Source: Tabrizicola thermarum
GTDB lineage: Bacteria; Pseudomonadota; Alphaproteobacteria; Rhodobacterales; Rhodobacteraceae
DNA length: 64,000 nucleotides
Direction of reading: 5' to 3'
NCBI RefSeq assembly: GCF_003574395.1
Contig: NZ_KZ984538.1
Location: 237,054 to 301,053, forward strand
This document shows positions 54,668-62,014 of this stretch, piece by piece. The position numbers and the translations under genes were made by a program. The notes under the pieces are model-generated. The model was not told where the DNA came from. It was given only the letters and a program-made list of their open reading frames with translations, and made no database searches. Each line of letters starts with the position of its first letter. The first letter of the stretch is position 1.

Positions 54668-55380
54668 CAACCGAACTCCTGTTCCGTGACGATGCCTATC
54701 TGACGACCGCCGACTGCCGGATCGTCGGCCACACACGCGAAGGCGGCCTGATCGTCGACCGATCGGTCTTCTATGCCACCGGAGGCGGACAACCCGGCGA
54801 CAGCGGCGTCCTCGACTGGGGCGGCGCGCGGATGCCGATCGCAACCGCGCTGAAGGTCGAGGGCGGCATCGCCCTGATCCCTGCCGAGCCGATGCCGATG
54901 CCCCCCATCGGGGCCCCGGCCCGCCAGCAGATCGACTGGGGTCGCCGCCACCGCCACATGCGCGTCCACACCGCCTTGCACCTTCTGTCCGTGGTCATCC
55001 CGCTGCCGGTGACGGGTGGCCAGATCGCTGCGGACAAGGGCAGGCTCGACTTCGACATGCCCGACCCTCCCGGCGATGTCGCCGCCCTGGAAGAGGCGCT
55101 GAACACGCTGATCGAGCGTGACCTGACGGTAAGCGACGAGTGGATCACCGATGAGGAGCTCCTGGACAATCCGGGGCTGGTGAAGACGATGTCGGTCCGC
55201 CCGCCAATGGGCCATGGCCGGGTCCGTCTGGTGCGGATCAGCGATGGCGAGGCGCAGATCGACCTGCAACCTTGCGGCGGCACCCATGTGGCGCGCACCC
55301 GCGAGATCGGCCGGATCGAGATCGGCAGGATCGAGAAGAAGGGCCGCCAGAACCGCCGGGTATCGATCAGCCTCGCCTGA
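54664..55380 (+). CDS. Alanyl-tRNA editing protein (AlaX-like)
   Basis: A 238-residue trans-editing enzyme hydrolysing Ser- or Gly-tRNA-Ala. The zinc site is His102 and His106 in HMRVHTALHLLS with Cys204 and His208 in LQPCGGTHVA; FYATGGGQPGDSGVL is the N-terminal block. It has no synthetase domain, so it is a free-standing AlaX. ATGA overlap with the MscS gene. Last gene before tRNA-Ser. Confidence 0.9.
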   Translation: MTTELLFRDDAYLTTADCRIVGHTREGGLIVDRSVFYATGGGQPGDSGVLDWGGARMPIATALKVEGGIALIPAEPMPMPPIGAPARQQIDWGRRHRHMRVHTALHLLSVVIPLPVTGGQIAADKGRLDFDMPDPPGDVAALEEALNTLIERDLTVSDEWITDEELLDNPGLVKTMSVRPPMGHGRVRLVRISDGEAQIDLQPCGGTHVARTREIGRIEIGRIEKKGRQNRRVSISLA

Positions 55381-55480
55381 CGACCGGGCACGTCGCTTGC
55401 ATCCTCGCGGGAGGGAAATCTCGATCCGCCCCAGATAGCCCCTTGAACGCGCCCGCAAAGCCGGGGTATCAGCCCCAGAC

Positions 55481-55570
55481 GGACAGTTGGCCGAGTGGTC
55501 GAAGGCGCACGCCTGGAAAGTGTGTAGGCGGGGAACCGTCTCGAGGGTTCGAATCCCTCACTGTCCGCCA
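55481..55570 (+). tRNA. tRNA-Ser(GGA)
   Basis: A 90-nt class II tRNA with encoded CCA. Acceptor GGACAGT pairs with ACTGTCC; anticodon stem CACGC/GTGTG encloses CTGGAAA, giving GGA; a long variable arm follows; the T-arm reads GAGGG TTCGAAT CCCTC. It marks the left border of the mosaic island. Confidence 0.97.
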
Positions 55571-55878
55571 TCATCTTTGAAATCATTAGATAATTCGGCG
55601 CGTCCTGTTCGGGAAACTAAATGGGCACTAAAGCAGTCCTCACTAGGCTTGTTGGCTTTGTCGGCAGGGGCGCACCTCGGTAGGTGATCCGTTCACGTTT
55701 TCGTGAGCATGGTCCGTGGTCAGCCGGGACAAGCCCCGGACTGCTCGCCTGGCGCGCGCCTGCCGGTGCCGCTGTCATCGTCCGGGAACCGTCCCCGTGG
55801 CGGTGGCGCTGGATTGGCAATTTCCCCCGGCACGGGGGGCAGGGAAGGACAGGGGGAGGTGGACGCTGAGGGCGTGCC

Positions 55879-55940
55879 GGACGTGGACGTGGACCGCGTC
55901 GGACGTGGACGTCAGACGGACCTGGACGGCGTCCACGTCC
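55879..55940. repeat. Iteron-like 12-mer repeats
   Basis: GGACGTGGACGT occurs at 55879-55890 and again at 55901-55912, a 22-bp period (two helical turns). A 10-bp inverted copy (GTCCACGTCC) stands at 55931-55940. Regular same-face spacing is what a multi-site DNA-binding protein would use. Confidence 0.5.
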
Positions 55941-56122
55941 AGCGCGGGGCGCAGACCCCACCCCCCGGCCTGCCCCGCGCGCGCGGCTGAAACATTTCTA
56001 CCCGGCACACACAAAGCGGCGATGTTTCCATCTGGTTGACAAAGCAGACAACAGGTCATGCAGTGCCAATCTGTCAGGATGGCATTCGCCAGACGATCAT
56101 CTGCCTGTGACTGCGGGCTGAT

Positions 56123-56144
56123 TTGAGGTATTTAAATACCTCAA
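56123..56144. promoter_or_regulatory. Perfect 22-bp palindromic operator candidate
   Basis: The half-site TTGAGGTATTT is followed directly by its exact reverse complement. It lies 42 bp before the ATG at 56186 in an AT-rich dip of otherwise GC-rich DNA, the place for a repressor site over a promoter. Confidence 0.55.
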
Positions 56145-56185
56145 CTCATGTCTGACACGTCTTGCGACATCCAGGACCGCCCGCC

Positions 56186-57229
56186 ATGCCCCGCATCCCC
56201 GGCTTCAAGTCCGAGACGCAGCGCGAACGCTTCTTCGAGGGGGCGAAACCCTACGTCCGGGGCGGACCTCTGGCGCGGATTTGCGGGGCGAAGCTGCGGA
56301 CGGGCGGGGTCTGCACGCAGCTTGCCCTTGCCGGGGAGAAGCGATGCCTCCGGCACGGGGGGCCGGACGCGGCGCGGCGGTATCGTGAACGCCAGAAGGC
56401 GGGGCTGGAAAACGGGTCCGTCACGCCCGAGGAATGGGCGCGGGCCGAGGCCCGTCGTGCGCGAAATGCGCTGATGTGGGCGTGGCGCAAAGACCCTCGC
56501 CTGCCGGGGCGGACGATTGATCTGGGGCCGGACGAGGCGGCCTTTGCCGCGGCTGCGGCGGAGTTGGGCGTGGACGTGGACGGGCTGTATCCTGCGGTCG
56601 CCGACTGGCTGCGCTGGCGCTGGCGGCGGCACCAGAAGGACCGCCCGGACGCCGCGCGGTGGCGGAAGGCGGTGCGCGAGGAATTGCCCCGGCAGAGGGC
56701 CGCTGCGGACGAGGCGGTGGCCTGGGCCGATCTGGGGATCACGGACAGGCGCACGAAGGCTGCACGGGCCGCAAGGGCGGCCCTGCGTGCCGGGGACGTG
56801 GAACGCGCGCAGGCGGCGGTGGACGCATTGCGCGCCGCGTCCAGCACGGCCATGGGCGCGGACCTGCGCCGGGGAAGGGAAGCCCATGGCGGACCCCTGA
56901 CGCCGCTTCCCGCGCGGCCATGGACGCCGCGCCCGGCGTCGGACGGCTGGAAGCGGCGACTGCCCGACAGGCAGAAGGCCCCCAAGCCCCAGCCCATGCC
57001 GCCCCGCCCTGTCGGACGGCCCAGGCGCGTGCCGGACAGGCCGGACGAACTGGCGGCGCTGGGCGAGGTCTTGCGGGCAGCGGGACCGCAGGTCCGGGCG
57101 ATGTATGAGGCCGTTTCCCGGAACGAGGATCGCGTGAAGTTCCTGCGCGATCTGGCCGACTATGTGAACGCCCCGGACGATGCCGGGGCGCAGCGGCGCT
57201 GGCTGTGGTGGGTTCAGGCTTTGCGCTGA
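56186..57229 (+). CDS. HGG-motif protein, phage/island-type hypothetical
   Basis: A 347-residue Arg/Ala/Pro-rich basic protein. Near the N-terminus C33-x9-C43-x10-C54-x2-H57 in ICGAKLRTGGVCTQLALAGEKRCLRHGG is the small HGG zinc-knuckle-like motif found in proteins near phage terminases and in mobile elements. The rest (WLRWRWRRHQKDRPDAARWRKAV, DRRTKAARAARAALRAGDVERAQAAVDALR) is helical and unassigned. AGGA precedes the ATG at 56186. Downstream of the perfect palindrome; convergent with the next gene, overlapping it by 16 bp. Confidence 0.55.
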   Translation: MPRIPGFKSETQRERFFEGAKPYVRGGPLARICGAKLRTGGVCTQLALAGEKRCLRHGGPDAARRYRERQKAGLENGSVTPEEWARAEARRARNALMWAWRKDPRLPGRTIDLGPDEAAFAAAAAELGVDVDGLYPAVADWLRWRWRRHQKDRPDAARWRKAVREELPRQRAAADEAVAWADLGITDRRTKAARAARAALRAGDVERAQAAVDALRAASSTAMGADLRRGREAHGGPLTPLPARPWTPRPASDGWKRRLPDRQKAPKPQPMPPRPVGRPRRVPDRPDELAALGEVLRAAGPQVRAMYEAVSRNEDRVKFLRDLADYVNAPDDAGAQRRWLWWVQALR

Positions 57230-57660
57230 GCTTGCGCCAGTTCCTGCGCCAGTGCCTGCGCCGTGAAGGTGATGAGCGACATGCCAAAAGCCGCCGACAC
57301 GTTCGCGAGTCGCCACAGATGGGCGGCAAACATTTCTTCGCCACGGGATTGGTCCGCATCCTTCGGAATAGGAAGCGGGGGCAACGGTGCCCCGCCGTCC
57401 ATGAAGTAAACGCCCGGCAGGGGGCGCCCTTCTGCCGGGGCAGCGCGGCGGACGACGCAAGGCACTGATCGCTGTCCTTCGCGGATAGTCAGGTGAGGCG
57501 GATCAGCCGGGGCGCAGGAAGCGGCCCCTGCAATCCACCTGGCGTGCATGACCGCGTTCAGCGCGTCCATCGGCATTTCGCGGAGCAGATATTCACGTTC
57601 GGGGTGTGCGGCGAAGAACGCTTCAATTTCGGCCATCCATTTATTTGCAGCACCAGCCAC
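57214..57660 (-). CDS. Hypothetical protein with GTG start
   Basis: A 148-residue protein, not recognised. It reads MAGAANKWMAEIEAFFAAHPEREYLLREMPMDALNAVMHARW at the start, has three cysteines and a proline-rich middle, and ends with a hydrophobic helix (FGMSLITFTAQALAQELAQ). The GTG at 57660 has an exact AAAGGAGG ribosome site, so translation is likely real. The start lies inside the 3' end of the helicase-like fragment (about 100-bp overlap). Confidence 0.55.
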   Translation of the reverse strand: MAGAANKWMAEIEAFFAAHPEREYLLREMPMDALNAVMHARWIAGAASCAPADPPHLTIREGQRSVPCVVRRAAPAEGRPLPGVYFMDGGAPLPPLPIPKDADQSRGEEMFAAHLWRLANVSAAFGMSLITFTAQALAQELAQAQRKA

Positions 57661-58935
57661 GGGTCTGTCCTCCTTTCAAGGTCAGCCAAGACTGCTGCAC
57701 GCGTTGCCGCTTCCTTCAGGTCAAGGACCCTGAATGTATCGCCGATCTTCGCGACCGCATCTATCCGTCTATACTGGTCGCCGAAGCGTTCTGCATACTG
57801 GGCAAGGCCCTTCAACTTTGGGATGGCATCACCGAACTGGATGCCGTGCGGATCAACGATGTCTGCCGTGATTGTGCCGTCGCCTTGTTGACCAAAAAAC
57901 ACGAAGTCTGGCCGCACGATCTTCGGCTCCCCGCCATCGTCATAGATGATCCCAAGCGAGTCCTGGCTGGCGCGCGACGGGTTACGATACCATGCGACGG
58001 TGCCTGAACGCCCAAGCTCAGCTCGGACCACTTCGCCCTCCCAGGAATTCAAATCCTCGGGGAACAGGCCCTGCTCATCACAGAGAAGATGTCTCTCGAA
58101 GGTCGGGAGGGGTGTTTCGGTGCCGTTCGCCTCGCGGATTGTGGTCGCCTGCATCCATGATGTCGGGCGAGCAAGGTCCACATCCATCGGATTGGCACTC
58201 ATCTCTCTGATCTGGCGATAGACGTCCTGGCGTTCGTCGGACAGATCCTTGATCTCGACGCGGAACCGGGTGAGCCACTGATTGGCGAGCTTCTCGGCTT
58301 CAGCCTCGAGCGTTTCACGAACCTGTGGGACCAGGCCCAAGGCTGCGATACTGACATGCGCCTCCATGAGCGCCGTTTCCATGTCGTCGGTTTTGCCTTC
58401 GTGCCGAGCGAGGTAATCGCTGTATGTCGTTGCAAGATCGGGGCTGATCGCCCGACCGGCACGGCGGTAGGCGTCCTTGATGACAGCGTAGTCAGCCTCT
58501 TCCAGAAAGTCGTCGAAGGTCATCGCGCCGCCCTTCAGGTCGGCTTTCAGGCTCTTGCCCTCGACTGTCATGGCAGATTTTCGGGCGGCCTCAATTTCGG
58601 TCTTGTAGCGCGCGCGGATGCCGTTCAGCACTTTGTGCATTTCTGAATGGGCCAGCTTCCCCGCATCTGCCAGAAGGCCATCGACCGCCAGCTTGTGTGC
58701 GAGAGAAGTCAGCCGCTTTACAGGGCGCGCATGCCGCTTCGGCAGTGTCTGTGACGGAAGTGCAAGCAGCTTGTCCCAGACACCCTCGGGGATTGCCGGG
58801 TTAGGCTTCAGTTCCACCGGGTTGATCAACACGCGGCGGCCGGGGAGATCGTCGCCTCCATCCCCGCCTGACATCAGCGCCTTGGCGACGTCCTTGCGCT
58901 GCGCAAGCAATGCCAGGCGCTGATCGAGAGCGTCG
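57558..58935 (-). pseudogene. C-terminal fragment of a large helicase/nuclease-like protein
   Basis: About 455 codons read without interruption and end at 57558. The content (VLDALDQRLALLAQRKDVAKALMSGGDGGDDLPGRRVLINPVELKPNPAIPEGVWDKLLALP ... RPDFVFFGQQGDGTITADIVDPHGIQFGDAIPKLKGLAQYAERF) looks like the C-terminal part of DEAD/DEAH-box or type III restriction-like proteins; the last block resembles a PD-(D/E)xK nuclease fold without the usual Lys. No start codon with a ribosome site exists; the frame stops making sense at about 58935, where capsid-coding DNA begins on the other strand. GC is lower (about 53 percent in a sampled 60 bp). Confidence 0.5.
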
Positions 58936-59372
58936 AGGACTCGATGGGCGGACTCTCGGCCGGCGCCGTCCAGATCCGCGCGGAATGCGGCTCGGCCTTC
59001 TTCGCCGATCTCGTGGCGCACAAGGAGGTGCGCGAGACCTACCTCAACACTGCTGCCGCGGCCGACCTACGCGGTCGTGTCGCTGATGAGGTCAGCTTCG
59101 GCGGCATCACCTTCCGCCGTTATCGGGGCGGGGTGGGCTTCACAGTGCCGACCGACAAGGCGTTCTTCTATCCCGAGGGCATCGAGGGCCTCTTCGAGAT
59201 CTACTATGCCCCGGCCGACACCTTCGAGACGGTCAACACGCTGGGCCAGCCGCTCTACGCCCGTATGATCCCCGACCGGGATCGCGACGAATGGGTGCGG
59301 CTCGAGATCGAGAGCAATCCGCTCCCGATCTGCACCCGTCCGCAGGTGCTGCGCTCGGCGCGGCGGACCTGA
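58920..59372 (+). pseudogene. Phage major capsid protein (gpE-like), 5'-truncated
   Basis: About 150 codons match the C-terminal part of lambda gpE-type capsid proteins: LIESVEDSMGGLSAGAVQIRAECGSAFFADLVAHKEVRETYLNTAAAADLRGRV, GITFRRYRGGVGF, YPEGIEGLFEIYYAPADTFETVNTLGQPLYARM and the C-terminal LEIESNPLPICTRPQVL. Full-length members have about 340 residues; the missing half should lie before 58920, where instead the helicase fragment is found on the opposite strand. Its stop overlaps the next gene by one base. Confidence 0.65.
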
Positions 59373-59683
59373 TGACCGGCCTCAAAGACGCCCTCGACGC
59401 GCTCTTCGCGGACGCGCATCTCGCACGGGATGTCGTGTACACCGCCGAGGGCGGCGCGCCGTCGCTGGTCCGCGCGATCCTGCGCCGGCCGGACGACGTC
59501 ACGAACTTCGGCGATGCCCGGCTCTGGTCCGAGACCACCCGGATCGACCTGCGCGTCGCCGAGCTGGCGAACCCGCGTCCCGGCGACCGCATCGAGATCG
59601 ACGGGGACGCTTTCCTCATCCAGGGCGAGCCGGTCCGTGATCGTGAGCGGCTGGTCTGGACCGTCGATCTGCGTCCGGCATGA
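59372..59683 (+). CDS. Phage head-tail joining protein (gpFII-like)
   Basis: A 103-residue protein: FADAHLARDVVYTAEGGAPSLVRAILRRPDDVTNFGDARLWSETTRIDLRVAEL, RPGDRIEIDGDAFLIQGEPVRDRERLVWTVDLRP. The compact beta pattern and its place between capsid and tail genes match the gpFII/ATP-binding-sugar-transporter-like connector family. ATG overlaps the capsid TGA by one base; its own end overlaps the next ATG as ATGA. Confidence 0.65.
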   Translation: MTGLKDALDALFADAHLARDVVYTAEGGAPSLVRAILRRPDDVTNFGDARLWSETTRIDLRVAELANPRPGDRIEIDGDAFLIQGEPVRDRERLVWTVDLRPA

Positions 59684-60321
59684 GCGCGATGAAGCTCAAG
59701 CTCGACATCGATCCCGACATCGTCGCGATGATGGCGGCCGAGGTTTCGGCGGGTGAGCGGGCCGTGTCGGTCGCGATCCGCGAGGCCGGAACCGGGCTGA
59801 AGGCGGCATGGCGCGGTCAGATCACTGGCGCGGGGCTAGGGCCGCGCCTTGCCCGCACCATCCGGTCGGAGCAGTTCCCGAAGGCCACGCCCAGCCTCAA
59901 CGCGGCCACCGTGGTCTGGTCCAACGCCCCCGTCATCGTCGGCGCGCACGACACCGGCCCGCTGATCCGCTCGAAGAACGGCTTCTGGCTGGCGATCCCC
60001 ACGCCCGCCGCAGGCAAGTCCCTACGCGGCGGCCGGATCACTCCCGGCGAGTGGGAACGCCGCACCGGCCTGCGCCTGCGGTTCATCTATCGCCGCCGGG
60101 GCTCGAGCCTGCTGGTGGCCGGGGGACGGCTGAACTCGAAGGGCCGTGCCGTGGCATCACGGTCGAAAACCGGCCGGGGCCTCGTGACCGCGCCGATCTT
60201 CCTGCTGGTCCCGCAGGTCAAGCTGCCGAAGCGGCTCGATCTGGACCGGGACGCCGAGCGGGCGCTTGACAGCGTGCCGGGGCTGATCGTGGCGAACTGG
60301 GTGGAGGCGAGGATCGGCTGA
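59680..60321 (+). CDS. Phage virion protein, DUF6441-like
   Basis: A 213-residue protein: MSAMKLKLDIDPDIVAMMAAEVSAGERAVSVAIREAGTGLKAAWRGQITGAGLG and a basic middle (GGRITPGEWERRTGLRLRFIYRRRG), then LVPQVKLPKRLDLDRDAERALDSVPGLIVANWVEARIG. Order and length fit the DUF6441 minor head/tail protein that follows the connector in rhodobacterial prophages. ATGA-coupled to the gene before. The antisense toxin-antitoxin pair interrupts the row immediately after it. Confidence 0.55.
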   Translation: MSAMKLKLDIDPDIVAMMAAEVSAGERAVSVAIREAGTGLKAAWRGQITGAGLGPRLARTIRSEQFPKATPSLNAATVVWSNAPVIVGAHDTGPLIRSKNGFWLAIPTPAAGKSLRGGRITPGEWERRTGLRLRFIYRRRGSSLLVAGGRLNSKGRAVASRSKTGRGLVTAPIFLLVPQVKLPKRLDLDRDAERALDSVPGLIVANWVEARIG

Positions 60322-60696
60322 TCAGGCACGTGCGGCGGCGCGGCCACCCTCACGCCCGGAACGACGGCGGCGGCGCGGTTCCTCGGTATCCCCGAGCCCC
60401 TCGATGGCCACCGGCGCCTTACCGGGAAACTCGACCATCAGCTTGAGCGAGCCGCCCATCGCGTGCACATAGCTCGACAGCGTCGACAGGAGCAGATCGC
60501 TCTGGCGCTCGTACTTCGCGACGGTCGCCTGCTGGATGCCCAGGGCTTCGGCCAGCTGGACCTGCGTCAGGTCCTTGGCTTTCCGCAGTTCCTGCAGGGT
60601 CAGGTATTCGGTGTGGAGGCGCTCGGCCTCGGCCTCGATGCCCGCGCGACGCGCCGCATCGAGCGTGGCCAGCTTGTCCTTCAGGGTCCGTGCCAT
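60322..60696 (-). CDS. HigA-like XRE antitoxin
   Basis: A 124-residue protein with a Cro/CI HTH: LQELRKAKDLTQVQLAEALGIQQATVAKYERQSDLLLSTLSSYVHAMGGSLKLMVEFPG, followed by an Arg-rich tail. The layout (N-terminal helices, HTH, LMVEFPG strand) is typical of HigA-type antitoxins. It starts 5 nt after the toxin stop. It probably represses its own promoter at 61078-61106. Confidence 0.8.
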   Translation of the reverse strand: MARTLKDKLATLDAARRAGIEAEAERLHTEYLTLQELRKAKDLTQVQLAEALGIQQATVAKYERQSDLLLSTLSSYVHAMGGSLKLMVEFPGKAPVAIEGLGDTEEPRRRRRSGREGGRAAARA

Positions 60697-60701
60697 GGTC
60701 C

Positions 60702-61055
60702 TCATCCTTTCCGTTTGGCCAGATGGCGGTCGAACCGCTCATCGGCCCGCGCGATCAGCTGCTTGTAGAAGCGCTTCTCGCTCACGCCCGACTTGTCCCC
60801 GCCGACGAGCAGGATCGCCTGCCGGTCGGGATCGAATGCGAAGGCGATGCGCCACACGCCGTCGGCGGCGTTGCAGCGCAGTTCCTTCATGTTCGCATGC
60901 TTCGACCCGGTCAGGGTGTCGGCATGCGGTCGTCCGAGTGTCGGCCCCTCGCGTTCCAGAAGGAGCGCGCGGGCCAGGATCGCGTCCTGCACCTCCTGCG
61001 GAAGTGTGTCGAACTCCGGTTCGAACTCCTCCGCAAACGAAACGGTCCACGGCAT
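60702..61055 (-). CDS. HigB/RelE-type toxin (phage Gp49-like)
   Basis: A 117-residue basic protein: WTVSFAEEFEPEFDTLPQEVQDAILARALLLEREGPTLGRPHADTLTGSKHANMKELRCNAADGVWRIAFAFDPDRQAILLVGGDKSG and KRFYKQLIARADERFDRHL. This is the RelE/ParE fold of HigB-type mRNA interferases, with the usual KELR and FYKQLI motifs. The toxin precedes the antitoxin, the hig order. GAGGATC lies before the ATG. Confidence 0.85.
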   Translation of the reverse strand: MPWTVSFAEEFEPEFDTLPQEVQDAILARALLLEREGPTLGRPHADTLTGSKHANMKELRCNAADGVWRIAFAFDPDRQAILLVGGDKSGVSEKRFYKQLIARADERFDRHLAKRKG

Positions 61056-61068
61056 ACGATCCTCATGT

Positions 61069-61106
61069 CTTGCAAGCTATATAGCCGCGAGGCATTAATT
61101 GGGCAA
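61069..61106 (-). promoter_or_regulatory. Promoter and operator of the toxin-antitoxin pair
   Basis: On the minus strand TTGCCC (61101-61106) and TATATA (61078-61083) are separated by exactly 17 bp. Palindromes GCTATATAGC (61076-61085) and CTTGCAAG (61069-61076) cover and adjoin the -10 box, fitting an autoregulatory HigA operator. The start codon lies 22 bp downstream of the -10. Confidence 0.65.
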
Positions 61107-61125
61107 GAACGGCCCGAGTAGAGCG

Positions 61126-61545
61126 ATGCCCACCCCCCGCGAAACCATCCTTACCGCGCTGCACGCGCGGCTCTCGGCGCTCCCTGCCACCGCCCTGCGC
61201 GGCGACGTTCTGCCAGAGCGCGTGCCAGCCACTGGCCTCCTGATCCTGCGCGATGGCGAGCCGGGGGAGCCGGAGGTGACGCTGTCGCCCCTGCGCTACC
61301 ACTATCAGCACCGGGCCGAGATCGAGGCCGTCGTGCAGGGTGCCACCCGTGATGTCGCTTTCGACACCCTCTGCGCCAGTGTCGGCGCGGCGATTGCCGC
61401 CGACCGCACGCTGGGCGGCCTCTGCGACTGGGTCGAGGCGGAAGCGCCGCGCCCGGTCGATCTGGCCGTCGAGGGGGCCGCCAGCCTGAAGGCAGCGGTG
61501 ATCCCGGTCATCCTGCATTATTCCACGGCCGACCCGCTCGGCTGA
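61126..61545 (+). CDS. Phage tail terminator / completion-like protein
   Basis: A 139-residue protein: RETILTALHARLSALPATALRGDVLPERVPATGLLILRDGEPGEPEVTLSPLRYHYQHRAEIEAVVQG ... LCDWVEAEAPRPVDLAVEGAASLKAAVIPVILHYSTADPLG. The strand pattern and its position before a tail-tube gene fit gpU-like terminators, often misnamed acyl-CoA transferase. The ATG at 61126 lies opposite the toxin-antitoxin promoter region. Confidence 0.6.
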   Translation: MPTPRETILTALHARLSALPATALRGDVLPERVPATGLLILRDGEPGEPEVTLSPLRYHYQHRAEIEAVVQGATRDVAFDTLCASVGAAIAADRTLGGLCDWVEAEAPRPVDLAVEGAASLKAAVIPVILHYSTADPLG

Positions 61546-61569
61546 CCCCATTCACCACAGGAGACTACG

Positions 61570-61735
61570 ATGGCACGAGCCCATGGGGCGCGGGCGCAGA
61601 TGGCGCTTGCGTTCGAGACCGTCTACGGCACCGCACCCGCCTCGGGCTATCGCACGGTGCCCTTTGCCAGCACCACGCTCGGCTCCGAACAGCCGCTGAT
61701 CGCCTCGGAACTGCTGGGTCAGGGGCGCGATCCCC
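61570..61735 (+). pseudogene. Phage tail-tube protein, 3'-truncated
   Basis: About 55 codons (MARAHGARAQMALAFETVYG then TAPASGYRTVPFASTTLGSE and LLGQGRDPL) match the first sixth of tail-tube proteins that normally have about 300 residues. After GRDPL the frame becomes Arg/Pro-rich nonsense to 62076, while another frame takes over with a different gene at 61736. GGAG lies before the ATG. Confidence 0.6.
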
Positions 61736-61987
61736 TGTCCCGACTGCCCCGCACGGCTGAACCAGCCACTGACATTCGAAGGCGCGCAGGTCTGGGACCT
61801 GGCGCAGCGCCTCGGCGGGCAGATGCGCGTCCTCCCCGGCGCGGTGATCGGCTGGGACATCGGCGCGGCGCTGGCCTTGGGCGCGGCCCTCGGTATCCCG
61901 CCGCCCGCCATCGCGGAACTCTTGCCCGCCCTCGAGGCGGTGATGGTCCGCCGCGTGAACGAGCAGATCGCGGCCAACCGCGACTGA
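61736..61987 (+). pseudogene. Small phage tail protein, 5'-truncated
   Basis: Readable as CPDCPARLNQPLTFEGAQVW then DLAQRLGGQMRVLPGAVIGW, ALALGAALGIPPPAIAELLP and MVRRVNEQIAANRD, stop at 61985. It matches the small protein encoded between tail tube and tape measure in rhodobacterial phages (tail-chaperone-like). It lacks its start codon and about 25 N-terminal residues. It is fused out of frame to the tail-tube fragment at about 61735. Confidence 0.5.
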
Positions 61988-62014
61988 TCCCATCCCAACC
62001 GGAGCTCCGAACCC

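Larger units (their letters stand above)
55571..56185. other. Island leader: 615-bp region without a convincing gene
   Basis: The first 120 bp after tRNA-Ser are AT-richer than the chromosome; then comes a very GC-rich block with the iteron-like 12-mers (listed separately), a GAAACAT/ATGTTTC dyad (55989-55995 with 56022-56028), a lone TTGACA box (56036-56041) and a perfect palindrome at 56123. Frames open here on both strands (such as 55617-55961 minus) have no protein-like composition. Confidence 0.5.

Noticed and set aside
55617..56059. Short frames in the island leader as possible genes
   Set aside because: No ribosome site, repeat-driven composition (VDVDR, TWTWT) and conflicting frames on both strands.
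56036..56064. TTGACA box as a sigma-70 promoter for the HGG gene
   Set aside because: No acceptable -10 sequence lies 16-18 bp downstream, and the position is 120 bp before the start codon.
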